DNA from: an uncultured Clostridia bacterium
Lineage (GTDB): Bacteria > Bacillota > Clostridia > Oscillospirales > Acutalibacteraceae
Assembly: GCA_947623765.1 (NCBI GenBank)
Contig: CANQIG010000036.1
Coordinates: 1 to 12,618, forward strand
Direction of reading: 5' to 3'
Length of the DNA: 12,618 bases
This document shows positions 1 through 6,066 of the stretch, in pieces. The notes beneath the pieces are model-generated. The model saw nothing but the letters and a program-made list of their open reading frames with translations. It ran no database searches and had not been told where the DNA came from. Each line of letters begins with the position of its first letter. Position 1 is the first letter of the stretch. A program made the position numbers and the translations under genes.

Positions 1-1
1 G

Positions 2-316
2 ATCATCAAGACGGACCCGCTCGGATTTAACCCGATTTTGATCCAAGCAAAGCGGTACAGTCGGGAAAACACGGTCGGGCGACCGGAGGTCCAGCGCTTC
101 GCAGGCGCGCTCGGCGCTGTGACGCGCGGCGCGTTTATCACGACGTCGCAGTTTTCTCCCGGGGCCGTTCAGTATGCGAAATCCTATCCGCACGCGGATA
201 TTATTCTCATCGACGGGAAGAAGCTGACGGAGCTGATGATCCGGTACAACGTCGGCGTGTCCACGGAACGGGAGATCCTCGTGAAGCGGATCGACAACGA
301 CTATTTCGAGATGTGA
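2..316 (+). CDS. mrr: Mrr-type restriction endonuclease, C-terminal part (5' end outside window)
   Basis: This is the end of a reading frame that is open from the first bases of the window, so the N-terminal part is missing; about 104 residues are visible. The fragment matches the catalytic half of the Mrr_cat family (PD-(D/E)xK nuclease fold). It has DPLG, then the QAKRY strand carrying the Q-x-K active-site motif, then VGRPEVQRFAGAL and GAFITTSQFS, and ends with ILIDGKKLTELMI and NVGVS. Mrr enzymes are type IV restriction nucleases that cut modified or foreign DNA in the cytoplasm; the N-terminal winged-helix DNA-binding region would lie upstream of the window. The acidic catalytic residue before QAK also lies outside, so activity cannot be judged. 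No methylase or specificity partner is visible downstream; the next gene is metabolic. Family call is firm, target unknown. Confidence 0.9.
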   Translation: MIKTDPLGFNPILIQAKRYSRENTVGRPEVQRFAGALGAVTRGAFITTSQFSPGAVQYAKSYPHADIILIDGKKLTELMIRYNVGVSTEREILVKRIDNDYFEM

Positions 317-345
317 GCTGCGGGGAATCCCTGAAAAACGCGGTC

Positions 346-361
346 AAATGCAAACGCATTT
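346..361. other. Small inverted repeat between mrr and the OAH sulfhydrylase gene
   Basis: Six-base arms AAATGC and GCATTT are separated by AAAC and followed by TTGAG. It sits 30 bp after the mrr stop and 33 bp before the next start. It could be a weak terminator or an operator; the T run is too short for a confident terminator. No clear -35/-10 pair was found in this 77-bp gap. Confidence 0.3.
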
Positions 362-393
362 TGAGATAAATGAAAAAACCAGGAGGCTGTTTC

Positions 394-1656
394 ATGAAAA
401 ACGCAACAAAATGTCTCCACGCGGGGTATACGCCGAAAAACTCCGAGCCGCGCGTGGTGCCGATCGTGCAGAGCACGACGTATGTCTACGACAACACCGA
501 GGAGGTCGCCGCGGTCTTTGACGACCCGACGAAGTCCCTGATCTATTCGCGCTTCGCGAACCCGACCGTCATGGCCGTGGAGGAGAAGATCGCCGCGCTC
601 GAGGGCGGCGTCGGCGCGATGTGCACGACCTCCGGGCAGGCGGCGACGCTGCTCTCCGTGCTGAACATCTGCGAGGCGGGGGACAGCATCATCAGCACGA
701 CCGAGATCTACGGCGGGACGGTGAACCTCTTCGCGTTCACGCTCAAAAAGATGGGCATCGAGTGCATCTTCATCGATCGGAACGCCTCTGACGAGGAGAT
801 CCACGCGGCGTTCAAGCCGAACACGAAGCTGGTCTTCGGCGAGACGATTGCGAACCCGGCGCTCACCGTGCTCGACATCTCGCGCTTCGCCGCGATTGCG
901 CACGCGCATCATGTACCGCTGATCGTCGACAACACGTTCGCGACGCCGATCCTCTGCAAGCCGATCGAGTTCGGCGCGGACATCGTCGTGCACTCGACCT
1001 CGAAGTACATGGACGGCCACGCGGTGCAGGTCGGCGGCGTCATCGTCGACAGCGGCAACTTTGACTGGGAGAGCGGGAACTTCCCCGGCATCACCGAGCC
1101 GGACGAATCGTACCACGGCCTCTGCTACACGAAGCAGTACGGGAAGATGGCCTACATCCTGAAGGCGCGGATGCAGCTCATGCGCGACTTCGGCGTGTAT
1201 CCGGCGGCGCACTCGGCGTTCTTGCTGAACCTCGGCCTCGAGACGCTGAGCGTCCGCATGAAGCAGTACTGCGAGAACGCGGCGGTCGTCGCGAAGTACC
1301 TCGCGCAGAACGACAAGGTCGAGCGCGTGATCTATCCCGGGCTCCCCGGCGACGCGTGCTACGCGCTCGCGCAGAAGTATTTGAAGGGCGCGAGCGGCGT
1401 GATCTCCTTCGTCGTGAAGGGCGGCAAGGAGGCCGCGATGCGCTTCATGAATTCCCTGAAGCTCGCCTCAAACGAGGTCCATGTCGCGGACATCCGCACC
1501 TGCGTGCTGCACCCGGCGAGCGAGACGCACCGCCAGCTCACCGACGAGCAGCTCGTCGCTGCGGGCATCGAGGCGGGGATGGTGCGGTTCTCCGTGGGTC
1601 TCGAGGACGTGGACGACATTCTCGCCGACCTCGAGCAGGCGTTCGCGAAGGTCTGA
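394..1656 (+). CDS. metY: O-acetylhomoserine sulfhydrylase (Cys/Met metabolism PLP enzyme)
   Basis: The 420-residue product belongs to the Cys/Met metabolism PLP-dependent family (fold type I). It probably makes homocysteine from O-acetylhomoserine and sulfide in the cytoplasm. Visible marks are YSRFANPT near residue 51, TTSGQAA near 78-84 (phosphate-binding region), ETIANP, IVDNTFATP near 177-185, and STSKY with the PLP-binding lysine at about 204. The C-terminal block HPASETHRQLTDEQ followed by AAGI and SVGLED is typical of the O-acetylhomoserine branch, as is the 420-430 residue length. The start at 394 is chosen because AGGAGG lies at 381-386, 7 bp upstream; an in-frame ATG at 370 lies upstream of that ribosome site and is rejected. 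A methionine gamma-lyase or cystathionine synthase cannot be fully excluded, since these paralogues differ by few residues. Confidence 0.88.
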   Translation: MKNATKCLHAGYTPKNSEPRVVPIVQSTTYVYDNTEEVAAVFDDPTKSLIYSRFANPTVMAVEEKIAALEGGVGAMCTTSGQAATLLSVLNICEAGDSIISTTEIYGGTVNLFAFTLKKMGIECIFIDRNASDEEIHAAFKPNTKLVFGETIANPALTVLDISRFAAIAHAHHVPLIVDNTFATPILCKPIEFGADIVVHSTSKYMDGHAVQVGGVIVDSGNFDWESGNFPGITEPDESYHGLCYTKQYGKMAYILKARMQLMRDFGVYPAAHSAFLLNLGLETLSVRMKQYCENAAVVAKYLAQNDKVERVIYPGLPGDACYALAQKYLKGASGVISFVVKGGKEAAMRFMNSLKLASNEVHVADIRTCVLHPASETHRQLTDEQLVAAGIEAGMVRFSVGLEDVDDILADLEQAFAKV

Positions 1657-1659
1657 GCA

Positions 1660-1687
1660 CAGGGACCCTTTTGCAGGGACCCTTTTG
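1660..1687 (+). repeat. 14-bp tandem duplication after metY
   Basis: The unit CAGGGACCCTTTTG occurs twice head to tail, starting 4 bp after the metY stop codon. Each unit contains the self-complementary core AGGGACCCT. It is followed by an A-rich spacer and then by the large stem-loop at 1702-1752. Confidence 0.85.
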
Positions 1688-1701
1688 GATAAAAGAGAGA
1701 A

Positions 1702-1752
1702 CAGCGTACACGGCGCGGCCCGGAGCTTTCCGGGACCGCGCCGTGTACGCTG
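1702..1752. other. Long GC-rich stem-loop downstream of metY (possible terminator or REP-like element)
   Basis: A 17-bp perfect stem (1702-1718 with 1736-1752) continues through a single bulged A at 1735 into a further 6-bp stem (CCCGGA/TCCGGG) closed by a GCTT loop. No T run follows on the plus strand (CCTGGGGG comes next). On the minus strand the stem is followed by a moderately T-rich stretch (TTCTCTCTTTT). It probably blocks the 3' end of the metY transcript by structure, but it could also be a dispersed palindromic element. The stem is seen; its function is inferred. Confidence 0.7.
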
Positions 1753-2410
1753 CCTGGGGGACTCGTGCTACGGGGAAAACGGCATTGGGAAAGCGTTTCT
1801 GGCGGACTGCTTTTGGATGGGGCGCTGAGGGAAACGGGCGGGGCGGCGAGCGGGGAGGAGTTTGGCGTGTTTTTGGATATGCGGTGGCGGACGGAAGAAA
1901 GGCGGGAACGGGCGGCGGAGAGGCGAGCCGGGGAAAGTTTACGGCGGGTTTGCTGCCCGGTGTCAGGAAAGAATGAGGGTAAGGACGGGCGAAGGAGTCG
2001 CGGGACGTTTTGTGTTTGGAGGTTTGGGCGGAGGAGAAATCAAAGAAAGGATCATGCGCGTAGGAGACGCGAACGAGAAAGTGCAAATTGTGTTCGTGGC
2101 GGGCCATTGGGAAAGGGGCAAGGAGAGCAGGAGACTCGGCTGTTTTTTCCCGCTGCAGACATGAGGGAGGCGAGAACGGGCGGAGGATTTGAAGGCGTTT
2201 TGCCGTCGTCGGTTGGGGGCGACGGGGCGACGAGCGGGAAGGAGTTCGCGGCGGGTTTGCTGCGCGGAAGCGGGGAGGAAGCGAGGCGGGAACGGACGGC
2301 AGGATTCGCTTGGGAGAAGAGGAGAACATAGAATTTCCGGGTGTTGGAGAGCGCTTGGCGGGATTTTTTACGGGGAAAGGCGTAAAAATTTCAGAAAAGT
2401 TACGAAAAGG
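1753..2410. other. Gene-free, purine-rich, G-biased region
   Basis: About 660 bp have no supportable gene. The plus strand is very rich in G and A and poor in C. Open frames on both strands are long only because stop codons are rare in such sequence; their translations are Arg/Gly/Glu-rich (plus) or Pro/Ser/Arg-rich (minus) with no recognisable domain. No promoter or ribosome site fits the internal ATGs, and no tRNA or known riboswitch shape was recognised. The main content is the degenerate repeat family listed separately. Confidence 0.7.
1845..2308 (+). repeat. Degenerate interspersed repeats (two motif families)
   Basis: Motif 1, roughly GGCGGGAACGGGCGGMGGA, appears near 1894-1922, 1969-2000, 2163-2192 and 2275-2308. 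The copies at 1901-1916 and 2285-2300 match at 15 of 16 positions. Motif 2, roughly GAGCGGGAAGGAGTTTGCGG followed by CGGGTTTGCTGC, appears near 1845-1875, 1921-1960 and 2227-2268; the 15-mer CGGCGGGTTTGCTGC is exact at 1942-1956 and 2249-2263. Spacing is irregular (about 110 to 385 bp), so this is a decayed or shuffled repeat cluster and not a clean tandem array. Confidence 0.6.
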
Positions 2411-2412
2411 CC

Positions 2413-2441
2413 TTGAAAAAATTACAGGGGTGTAATATAAT
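2413..2441 (+). promoter_or_regulatory. Sigma-A promoter of the M23 peptidase gene
   Basis: TTGAAA at 2413-2418 and TATAAT at 2436-2441 are separated by 17 bp. Transcription would start near 2448, giving a leader of about 50 nt before the ATG at 2499. This is one of the best promoters in the window and shows that the peptidase gene is transcribed independently of metY. Confidence 0.85.
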
Positions 2442-2498
2442 AGAGAAGACCACAGAATAAAGTGGTTTCTACCCGATGGAATACAAAGGGGGAGTTTT

Positions 2499-3770
2499 AT
2501 GGGCAGACATTGGAAACGGTGCGCGGCCGCCGGTTTGGCCGCGGTTCTGCTTTTCCAAACACTTCCTGTTTTTGCCACGAGCGCGGAAGAGGACTACGAA
2601 GCGCAGATGGAGCAATATGACAACGAGATCGGCGAGATCGAGATGCAGCAGGAGGCCAACGAAGCGGAAGCGGAACAGCTGAACGCAGATCTGGACAGGC
2701 TCCGGGGCGAAAAGGAGCAGGCGGAAGAATATCAGCGCGTGCTCGAGGAAAAGATCGAGAACTATGAGAGACGGATCGACCTCGCCCGCGAGCGCATCAA
2801 CGAGCTGAACGGCAACATCCTCGCGCTCGAGGAGGAGATCCACCAGGCAGATCTGGATTACGCGGACACACTGGAAAAACTCAAGGAGCGCCTCAAGGCG
2901 CTGTATACATCCGGCGGCGAACTGACCACGCTGCAGATCCTGCTCGATTCCACGAGCCTCTACGATTACGCGCTGCGGTCCGAGGCGGTGAAGAGCGTTT
3001 CCCGCCACGACACCCAGCTGATGGACGACATCCGGGAGTATATGCTCCTCACGCAGGACAAGCGCGAGGCAGTCAGCGCGCAGAAGGATGAGGTCGCCTC
3101 GCAGAAAAAGAGCTTGGAATCGACGCAGAAGGAACTGCAGGCGCTCGAAAAGGAGAACGCCGCGCTCATCGAGGAATTGAACCTCAAGCAGCAGGAGACC
3201 GAGGAAGCGCTCGCGGAGAAGGCGGCGGAGAAAGCGGCGTATGACGCGTATATCCAGCAGCTGATCGCCGAGCAGAACGAGCTCATGCGGCAGGAGGAAG
3301 AACGCCGCCGCTTGGAGGCGGAGGCCGCCGCCGCGAACGGCGAAGGCGGCGAGAACGGCGGGTATGATTCCAGCGTCCTGAACACGGGCGAACTCAGCTT
3401 TATGTGGCCGCTGCCCGGGTACGGCAGAGAGGCCATCACGATGCACTACGGCGAGTATTACGGGGGAGAGTACCACAACGGCCTGGACATCGGCGCCCCG
3501 TACGGCACGCCGATCGTGGCGGCGGAGGCCGGGAAGGTCGTTTCCGCCGAGTATCACGATTCCTGGGGCAACAACGTGCTCCTCTGGCACAACGGCACGT
3601 TTTCGACCCGCTATGCGCACATGAGTTCCATGGCGGTTTCCGCGGGTACATATGTGGAAAAGGGAACGGTCATCGGGTATGTCGGTGCGACGGGATATGC
3701 CGACGGCAACCACCTGCACTTTGAGGTGTATGTGAACGGCAGCCGGGTGGACCCCGAGGGATATGTGTGA
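2499..3770 (+). CDS. Secreted coiled-coil M23 metallopeptidase (EnvC/NlpD-like murein hydrolase)
   Basis: The 423-residue protein starts with a Sec signal peptide: basic MGRHWKR, a hydrophobic run to about residue 24 and likely cleavage near A26. Residues about 30-275 are a long charged coiled coil, with a short break near 137-165, as in PcsB/EnvC-type proteins. An Ala/Glu/Gly-rich linker (about 272-292) leads to a peptidase M23 domain (about 300-420). Zn ligands are H326 and D330 (HNGLD) and H407 in the HLH motif; H374 (RYAHMS) and H405 complete the active site. All are present, so it is probably an active cell-wall endopeptidase acting outside the membrane in division or peptidoglycan remodelling, the coiled coil serving partner binding or regulation. 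GGGGGAG at about 2488-2494 supports the start. It has its own promoter and terminator, so it is likely monocistronic. Confidence 0.92.
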   Translation: MGRHWKRCAAAGLAAVLLFQTLPVFATSAEEDYEAQMEQYDNEIGEIEMQQEANEAEAEQLNADLDRLRGEKEQAEEYQRVLEEKIENYERRIDLARERINELNGNILALEEEIHQADLDYADTLEKLKERLKALYTSGGELTTLQILLDSTSLYDYALRSEAVKSVSRHDTQLMDDIREYMLLTQDKREAVSAQKDEVASQKKSLESTQKELQALEKENAALIEELNLKQQETEEALAEKAAEKAAYDAYIQQLIAEQNELMRQEEERRRLEAEAAAANGEGGENGGYDSSVLNTGELSFMWPLPGYGREAITMHYGEYYGGEYHNGLDIGAPYGTPIVAAEAGKVVSAEYHDSWGNNVLLWHNGTFSTRYAHMSSMAVSAGTYVEKGTVIGYVGATGYADGNHLHFEVYVNGSRVDPEGYV

Positions 3771-3795
3771 TCCCTTCTGAAAGCAGCTTTTTGGA

Positions 3796-3829
3796 AAGCC
3801 CTTCCGTTTCCGGCGGAGGGGCTTTTTTC
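3796..3829 (+). terminator. Rho-independent terminator of the M23 peptidase gene
   Basis: AAAGCCCTTCCG (3796-3807) pairs with CGGAGGGGCTTT (3815-3826) with one G-T wobble and a 7-nt loop; a run of six T follows at 3824-3829. It lies 26 bp after the peptidase stop codon. Confidence 0.88.
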
Positions 3830-3874
3830 TGCCCGCCGGGTGGAGAAGTTTATCTTGGAAAGAGAGGAACGGAA

Positions 3875-4216
3875 ATGGAGCCGTTTGGGTTTGTCGAGAT
3901 GCAGCAGTTCCAGAAGGAGCTGCAGGAGAAATACAAGGACCAGTGGGGCGGGATCTGCGTGGAGAAGGGGATGGAATCCATCCTCTGGATGTACGGCGAG
4001 ATCGCGGAGGCCGCGGATATCCTCAAGAAGAAAGGCGAGCAGGCCATCCTGCACGACCCGGAGACGCGGCATCACTTCGTGGAGGAGATGACCGACGTGA
4101 TGATGTATTTCAACGACGTCTGCCTCTGCTATGAGATCTCCCCCGAGGAGCTCGTCGCGGTGTACCGGGAAAAGCACGAGCGCAACATGAACCGCTGGGC
4201 GGTGCAGCATGACTGA
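3875..4216 (+). CDS. MazG-like nucleotide pyrophosphohydrolase
   Basis: The 113-residue all-alpha protein fits a single-domain MazG/NTP-PPase. The signature E-x-x-E ... E-x-x-D is visible as E42-I-A-E45 (in GEIAEAAD) and E71-M-T-D74 (in VEEMTDVMMY), which would bind Mg2+ and the triphosphate. Family members hydrolyse (d)NTPs to monophosphates plus pyrophosphate in the cytoplasm, often cleaning the nucleotide pool; the actual substrate is not readable here. The start at 3875 is used because GAGAGGA lies just upstream, while the longer in-frame ORF from 3767 would run through the preceding terminator hairpin. The gene overlaps the next one by 8 bp, implying translational coupling. No clear promoter was found in the 3830-3874 gap, so it may depend on read-through or a weak promoter. 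Confidence 0.85.
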   Translation: MEPFGFVEMQQFQKELQEKYKDQWGGICVEKGMESILWMYGEIAEAADILKKKGEQAILHDPETRHHFVEEMTDVMMYFNDVCLCYEISPEELVAVYREKHERNMNRWAVQHD

Positions 4217-4913
4217 ACCGAGGCTCTGTCTTTCCGGAAAACGCGTGAAGATCATCGGGGACAGCATCGCGGCGGGGATCGGGAGCTCGTCCTGCCGGAA
4301 GACGGAGGACGTTGTTTTCACGGACGGCAAGGCGTTCCACCGGCACGAGGCGCCGGAGAGCTGGTGGGGCCTCTTTGCGCGGTATCTCGCGGAGAACAGC
4401 TATGGCTGCACGGTGCGGAACCTCGGCTGCGGCGGCGCGAACACAACGCAGATCCTCCGGCACCTACCGGAGCTGGTGGAGGAAGCCGATGAGGTCGTCT
4501 TCGTCCTGATGGGTCTGAACGACCGGAAACGGGAGAACGGCCTCGCGGAATGCCGGGCGAACACGGCGGCGGTGATCGACGCGCTCCGGGCGATGGGAAA
4601 AGAGGTCGTTCTCTTTACGCCGACGCCCTCCACGGAGGAAAACGAATACTTTGCGAACCGGCTGCACCGCACATGGGAGATCGTCTCGATCCTGCGGGAG
4701 GTCGCGGCGGAAAAGGGCGTGATGCTCGTCGATCTGTATCGCTTTCTCACCGGGTATCTCGCGGAAAACGGGCTGCGGATCGAGGACATCGTGCTCGGCG
4801 GGGCGGGCTGCAAAAACGACGGGCTGCACCCGGCGGACGCGATGCAGCGTTTGATGTTCCAATATACGGTCCGCGCGCTGGGGCTCGAGGAGCGAGGGGG
4901 ATCGGGCGCGTGA
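4209..4913 (+). CDS. SGNH/GDSL-type hydrolase
   Basis: The 234-residue protein carries the SGNH blocks in order: IIGDSIAAGIG with nucleophile S19 (block I), NLGCGGANT with the oxyanion glycine near 75-76 (block II), MGLND with N104 (block III), and NDGLHPAD with catalytic D204 and H207 (block V). It has no signal peptide or membrane segment, so it is probably cytoplasmic. Family members are esterases, lipases or carbohydrate deacetylases; the substrate cannot be told from sequence. The start codon lies inside the end of the MazG-like gene (8-bp overlap), so the two are probably co-translated, though a functional link between a pyrophosphohydrolase and an esterase is not established. The last residues (EERGGSGA) are a short disordered tail. 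No hairpin terminator is seen before the tRNA promoter at 4984. Confidence 0.87.
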   Translation: MTEPRLCLSGKRVKIIGDSIAAGIGSSSCRKTEDVVFTDGKAFHRHEAPESWWGLFARYLAENSYGCTVRNLGCGGANTTQILRHLPELVEEADEVVFVLMGLNDRKRENGLAECRANTAAVIDALRAMGKEVVLFTPTPSTEENEYFANRLHRTWEIVSILREVAAEKGVMLVDLYRFLTGYLAENGLRIEDIVLGGAGCKNDGLHPADAMQRLMFQYTVRALGLEERGGSGA

Positions 4914-4983
4914 GGAGAGGCGCGCGTTTCGACGGAGCTCCTTCAAAAAATACAGGGCGGGAAGAATTAATTCAAAAAAGGTC

Positions 4984-5012
4984 TTGACAAACGTCCCGCA
5001 GGCTGGTATAAT
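4984..5012 (+). promoter_or_regulatory. Consensus promoter of tRNA-Leu
   Basis: TTGACA (4984-4989) and TATAAT (5007-5012), both perfect hexamers, are separated by 17 bp. The start point would fall near 5019, just before the mature tRNA 5' end at 5025. Confidence 0.92.
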
Positions 5013-5024
5013 AATCATCGTTGA

Positions 5025-5108
5025 GCGCGAGTGCTGGAATTGGCAGACAGGCACGTTTGAGGGGCGTGTGTCTCTGACGTACGAGTTCAAGTCTCGTCTC
5101 GCGCACCA
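5025..5108 (+). tRNA. tRNA-Leu (anticodon GAG)
   Basis: The acceptor stem GCGCGAG (5025-5031) pairs with CTCGCGC (5098-5104), followed by an encoded CCA tail (ACCA, 5105-5108). The anticodon stem CACGT/GCGTG holds the loop TTGAGGG, with anticodon GAG at 5059-5061 reading CUC/CUU leucine codons. A long class II variable arm (GTC TCT GAC) and the T arm ACGAG-TTCAAGT-CTCGT complete it. The total of 84 nt is normal for tRNA-Leu. It is a single tRNA unit with its own promoter and terminator. Confidence 0.96.
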
Positions 5109-5148
5109 AAACCCGGAGTTTCGGAAAAAGCCGAAACTCCGGGTTTTT
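5109..5148 (+). terminator. Rho-independent terminator of tRNA-Leu
   Basis: AAACCCGGAGTTTCGG (5109-5124) pairs perfectly with CCGAAACTCCGGGTTT (5131-5146) around an AAAAAG loop, and a run of five T (5144-5148) follows. It begins directly after the CCA end. Confidence 0.93.
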
Positions 5149-5181
5149 CCCGTCATTACGCCATTTTTTGAGGATTACAAG

Positions 5182-5202
5182 TTGTTCGCAAAATGCGAAC
5201 AA
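5182..5202. repeat. Inverted repeat with 9-bp arms
   Basis: The arms TTGTTCGCA and TGCGAACAA flank a 3-bp AAA centre. The short spacer suits a dimeric protein-binding site better than an RNA hairpin. It lies 34 bp past the tRNA terminator. The half-site order (GTTC..GAAC) is opposite to the Firmicutes LexA box (GAAC..GTTC). Confidence 0.6.
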
Positions 5203-5233
5203 AGTTTCCGATGACGCTTTTTTTGCGAAAAAA

Positions 5234-5272
5234 TGCTAACTGAAATTGCTAACAAAAAGTGCTAACTGAAAT
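5234..5272 (+). repeat. Three 13-bp iteron-like direct repeats
   Basis: TGCTAAC starts at 5234, 5247 and 5260, exactly 13 bp apart. The first and third units are identical (TGCTAACTGAAAT); the middle unit is TGCTAACAAAAAG. A short AT inverted repeat (TTTTTT-GCG-AAAAAA, 5219-5233) lies immediately before. The regular spacing suggests phased binding sites for a protein, such as iterons, integrase arm sites or operators; no gene here identifies the binder. Confidence 0.7.
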
Positions 5273-5298
5273 GCGGCGGGTAGTCCTTGAAACGCAGA

Positions 5299-5335
5299 AA
5301 CCCCCGGCGGCGCAGGAAAAGCGCTGCCGGGGGTT
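5299..5335 (-). terminator. Hairpin terminator of the lipoprotein-TrkA operon
   Basis: AACCCCCGGCGGCGC (5299-5313) pairs with GCGCTGCCGGGGGTT (5321-5335) with one G-T wobble. Read on the minus strand it follows the last TrkA stop by 12 bp and is followed by a weak, interrupted T tract (TTTCTGCGTTTC). Confidence 0.75.
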
Positions 5336-5347
5336 CGATCGTTTGGA

Positions 5348-6016
5348 TCATGCGGTCTGCGACATCAGGCGGTAGAGCGCGCGCTGGGAGCTCTCCTCCG
5401 AGACGGCGATCACCTCGTCGCCGCGCTGGAGGACGGTGTCGCCGCGCGGGATGATGAGCTTTTCCGCGCGCACCACCGAGACGAGCAGCACGCCGCGCGG
5501 GATCGAGCCGGAGAGGTCGTTGAGGCTTTTGCCGTGGAGCGCGGAGTTCTGCGGCAGGATAAAGGAGCTGATCTGCGCGCGCCCGCGGTTCAGCGAGGCG
5601 AGCAGCTGCACGTCCGTCGGCCGGGCCTCCTGCTCGATGAGGTTCGCGAGGATCTCCGTGGAGCTGACGGCGTGGTCCACGCCGAGGATGCGCATCGTCT
5701 CGACGTTGCGCGGGTCGTTCGCGCGGGCGAGGACCTTCTTCGCGCCGAAATACTTTTTCGCGAGCTGCGCCGCGACGAGGTTGTCCGCGTCGTTGTCGGT
5801 GATCGCGATGAAGATATCCGCGTCGCGGATGCCCGCGTTCTCGAGCACGTCGATCTCCGTGCCGTCGCCGCAGATCACCTCGATGTCGAGCGTGTTCGCG
5901 AGCTCGGCGCAGCGGGCGCGGTCCTGCTCGATGATCTGCACGCGATTCCGCCCGTCGATCAGCCGGCGCGCGAGGTTCTGTCCCACCTTGCCGCCGCCCA
6001 TAATGACGATGTTCAT
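5348..6016 (-). CDS. trkA: TrkA/KtrA-type potassium uptake regulator (RCK protein), second of pair
   Basis: The 222-residue protein has an N-terminal RCK/TrkA_N Rossmann domain (about 1-135) with NAD-binding G7-x-G9-x-x-G12 in MGGGKVGQN and an acidic E30 at the end of strand 2, where the ribose is normally held. A TrkA_C domain follows (about 140-218; PRGVLLVSVVR, RGDTVLQRGDEVIAV). Such proteins form cytoplasmic rings that gate a membrane K+ translocator (TrkH/KtrB) in response to nucleotides. The start at 6016 is chosen because GGGAGG lies just upstream and the Rossmann strand MNIVIMG begins there; a longer frame to 6190 gives an Arg-rich nonsense extension running back through the preceding gene. 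It is the last gene of the minus-strand operon, separated by 50 bp and a hairpin from the first TrkA-like gene. No TrkH/KtrB gene lies in the window. Confidence 0.92.
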   Translation of the reverse strand: MNIVIMGGGKVGQNLARRLIDGRNRVQIIEQDRARCAELANTLDIEVICGDGTEIDVLENAGIRDADIFIAITDNDADNLVAAQLAKKYFGAKKVLARANDPRNVETMRILGVDHAVSSTEILANLIEQEARPTDVQLLASLNRGRAQISSFILPQNSALHGKSLNDLSGSIPRGVLLVSVVRAEKLIIPRGDTVLQRGDEVIAVSEESSQRALYRLMSQTA

Positions 6017-6024
6017 ATCTGCCT

Positions 6025-6061
6025 CCCAAAAAGACCCATGGAAAGCGCGGCCTCCATGGGT
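6025..6061 (-). terminator. Intercistronic hairpin between the two trkA-like genes (possible attenuating terminator)
   Basis: ACCCATGGA and TCCATGGGT (6034-6042 with 6053-6061) form a 9-bp stem. On the minus strand a CTTTTTGGG stretch follows, so it resembles a short-T-tract terminator placed 5 bp after the first TrkA stop codon and just before the ribosome site of the second. It may lower expression of the downstream gene or stabilise a processed 3' end. Confidence 0.55.
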
Positions 6062-6066
6062 CCGAT

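Noticed and set aside
317..393. S-box or T-box riboswitch ahead of the methionine/cysteine gene
   Set aside because: The 77-bp gap is too short for either and shows no T-box motif or S-box stem pattern.
301..1212. A 303-codon minus-strand frame opposite metY
   Set aside because: It is an Arg/Asp/Val-rich shadow of a GC-rich coding frame; metY has the conserved catalytic motifs and a ribosome site.
1538..2578. A 346-codon minus-strand open frame and several plus-strand frames (100-206 codons) in the metY-M23 gap
   Set aside because: They overlap the metY end, the stem-loop and a good promoter. The translations are low-complexity Pro/Ser/Arg or Arg/Gly/Glu with no domain, no fitting ribosome site and a composition explained by G-bias.
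2469..3719. A 416-codon minus-strand frame opposite the M23 peptidase
   Set aside because: It is a Leu/Arg/Val-rich shadow of the coiled-coil coding sequence and spans the peptidase promoter side without its own signals.
3767..3874. A longer N-terminus for the MazG-like protein from 3767
   Set aside because: It would run through the terminator hairpin of the upstream gene; the MazG fold starts at the ATG at 3875, which has a ribosome site.
5184..5200. LexA/SOS box reading of the GTTCGCA-TGCGAAC repeat
   Set aside because: The half-sites are in the order GTTC then GAAC with a 9-bp gap, opposite to the Firmicutes LexA consensus, and no SOS gene is adjacent.
4972..5202. A 76-codon minus-strand frame across tRNA-Leu, and a 76-codon plus-strand frame over the same area
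   Set aside because: Both are translations of the tRNA gene and its terminator (the RLELVRQRHTPLKRA type peptide is a known tRNA artefact).
5234..5272. CRISPR array reading of the 13-bp repeats
   Set aside because: The units are too short and contiguous, with no spacers and no cas genes.
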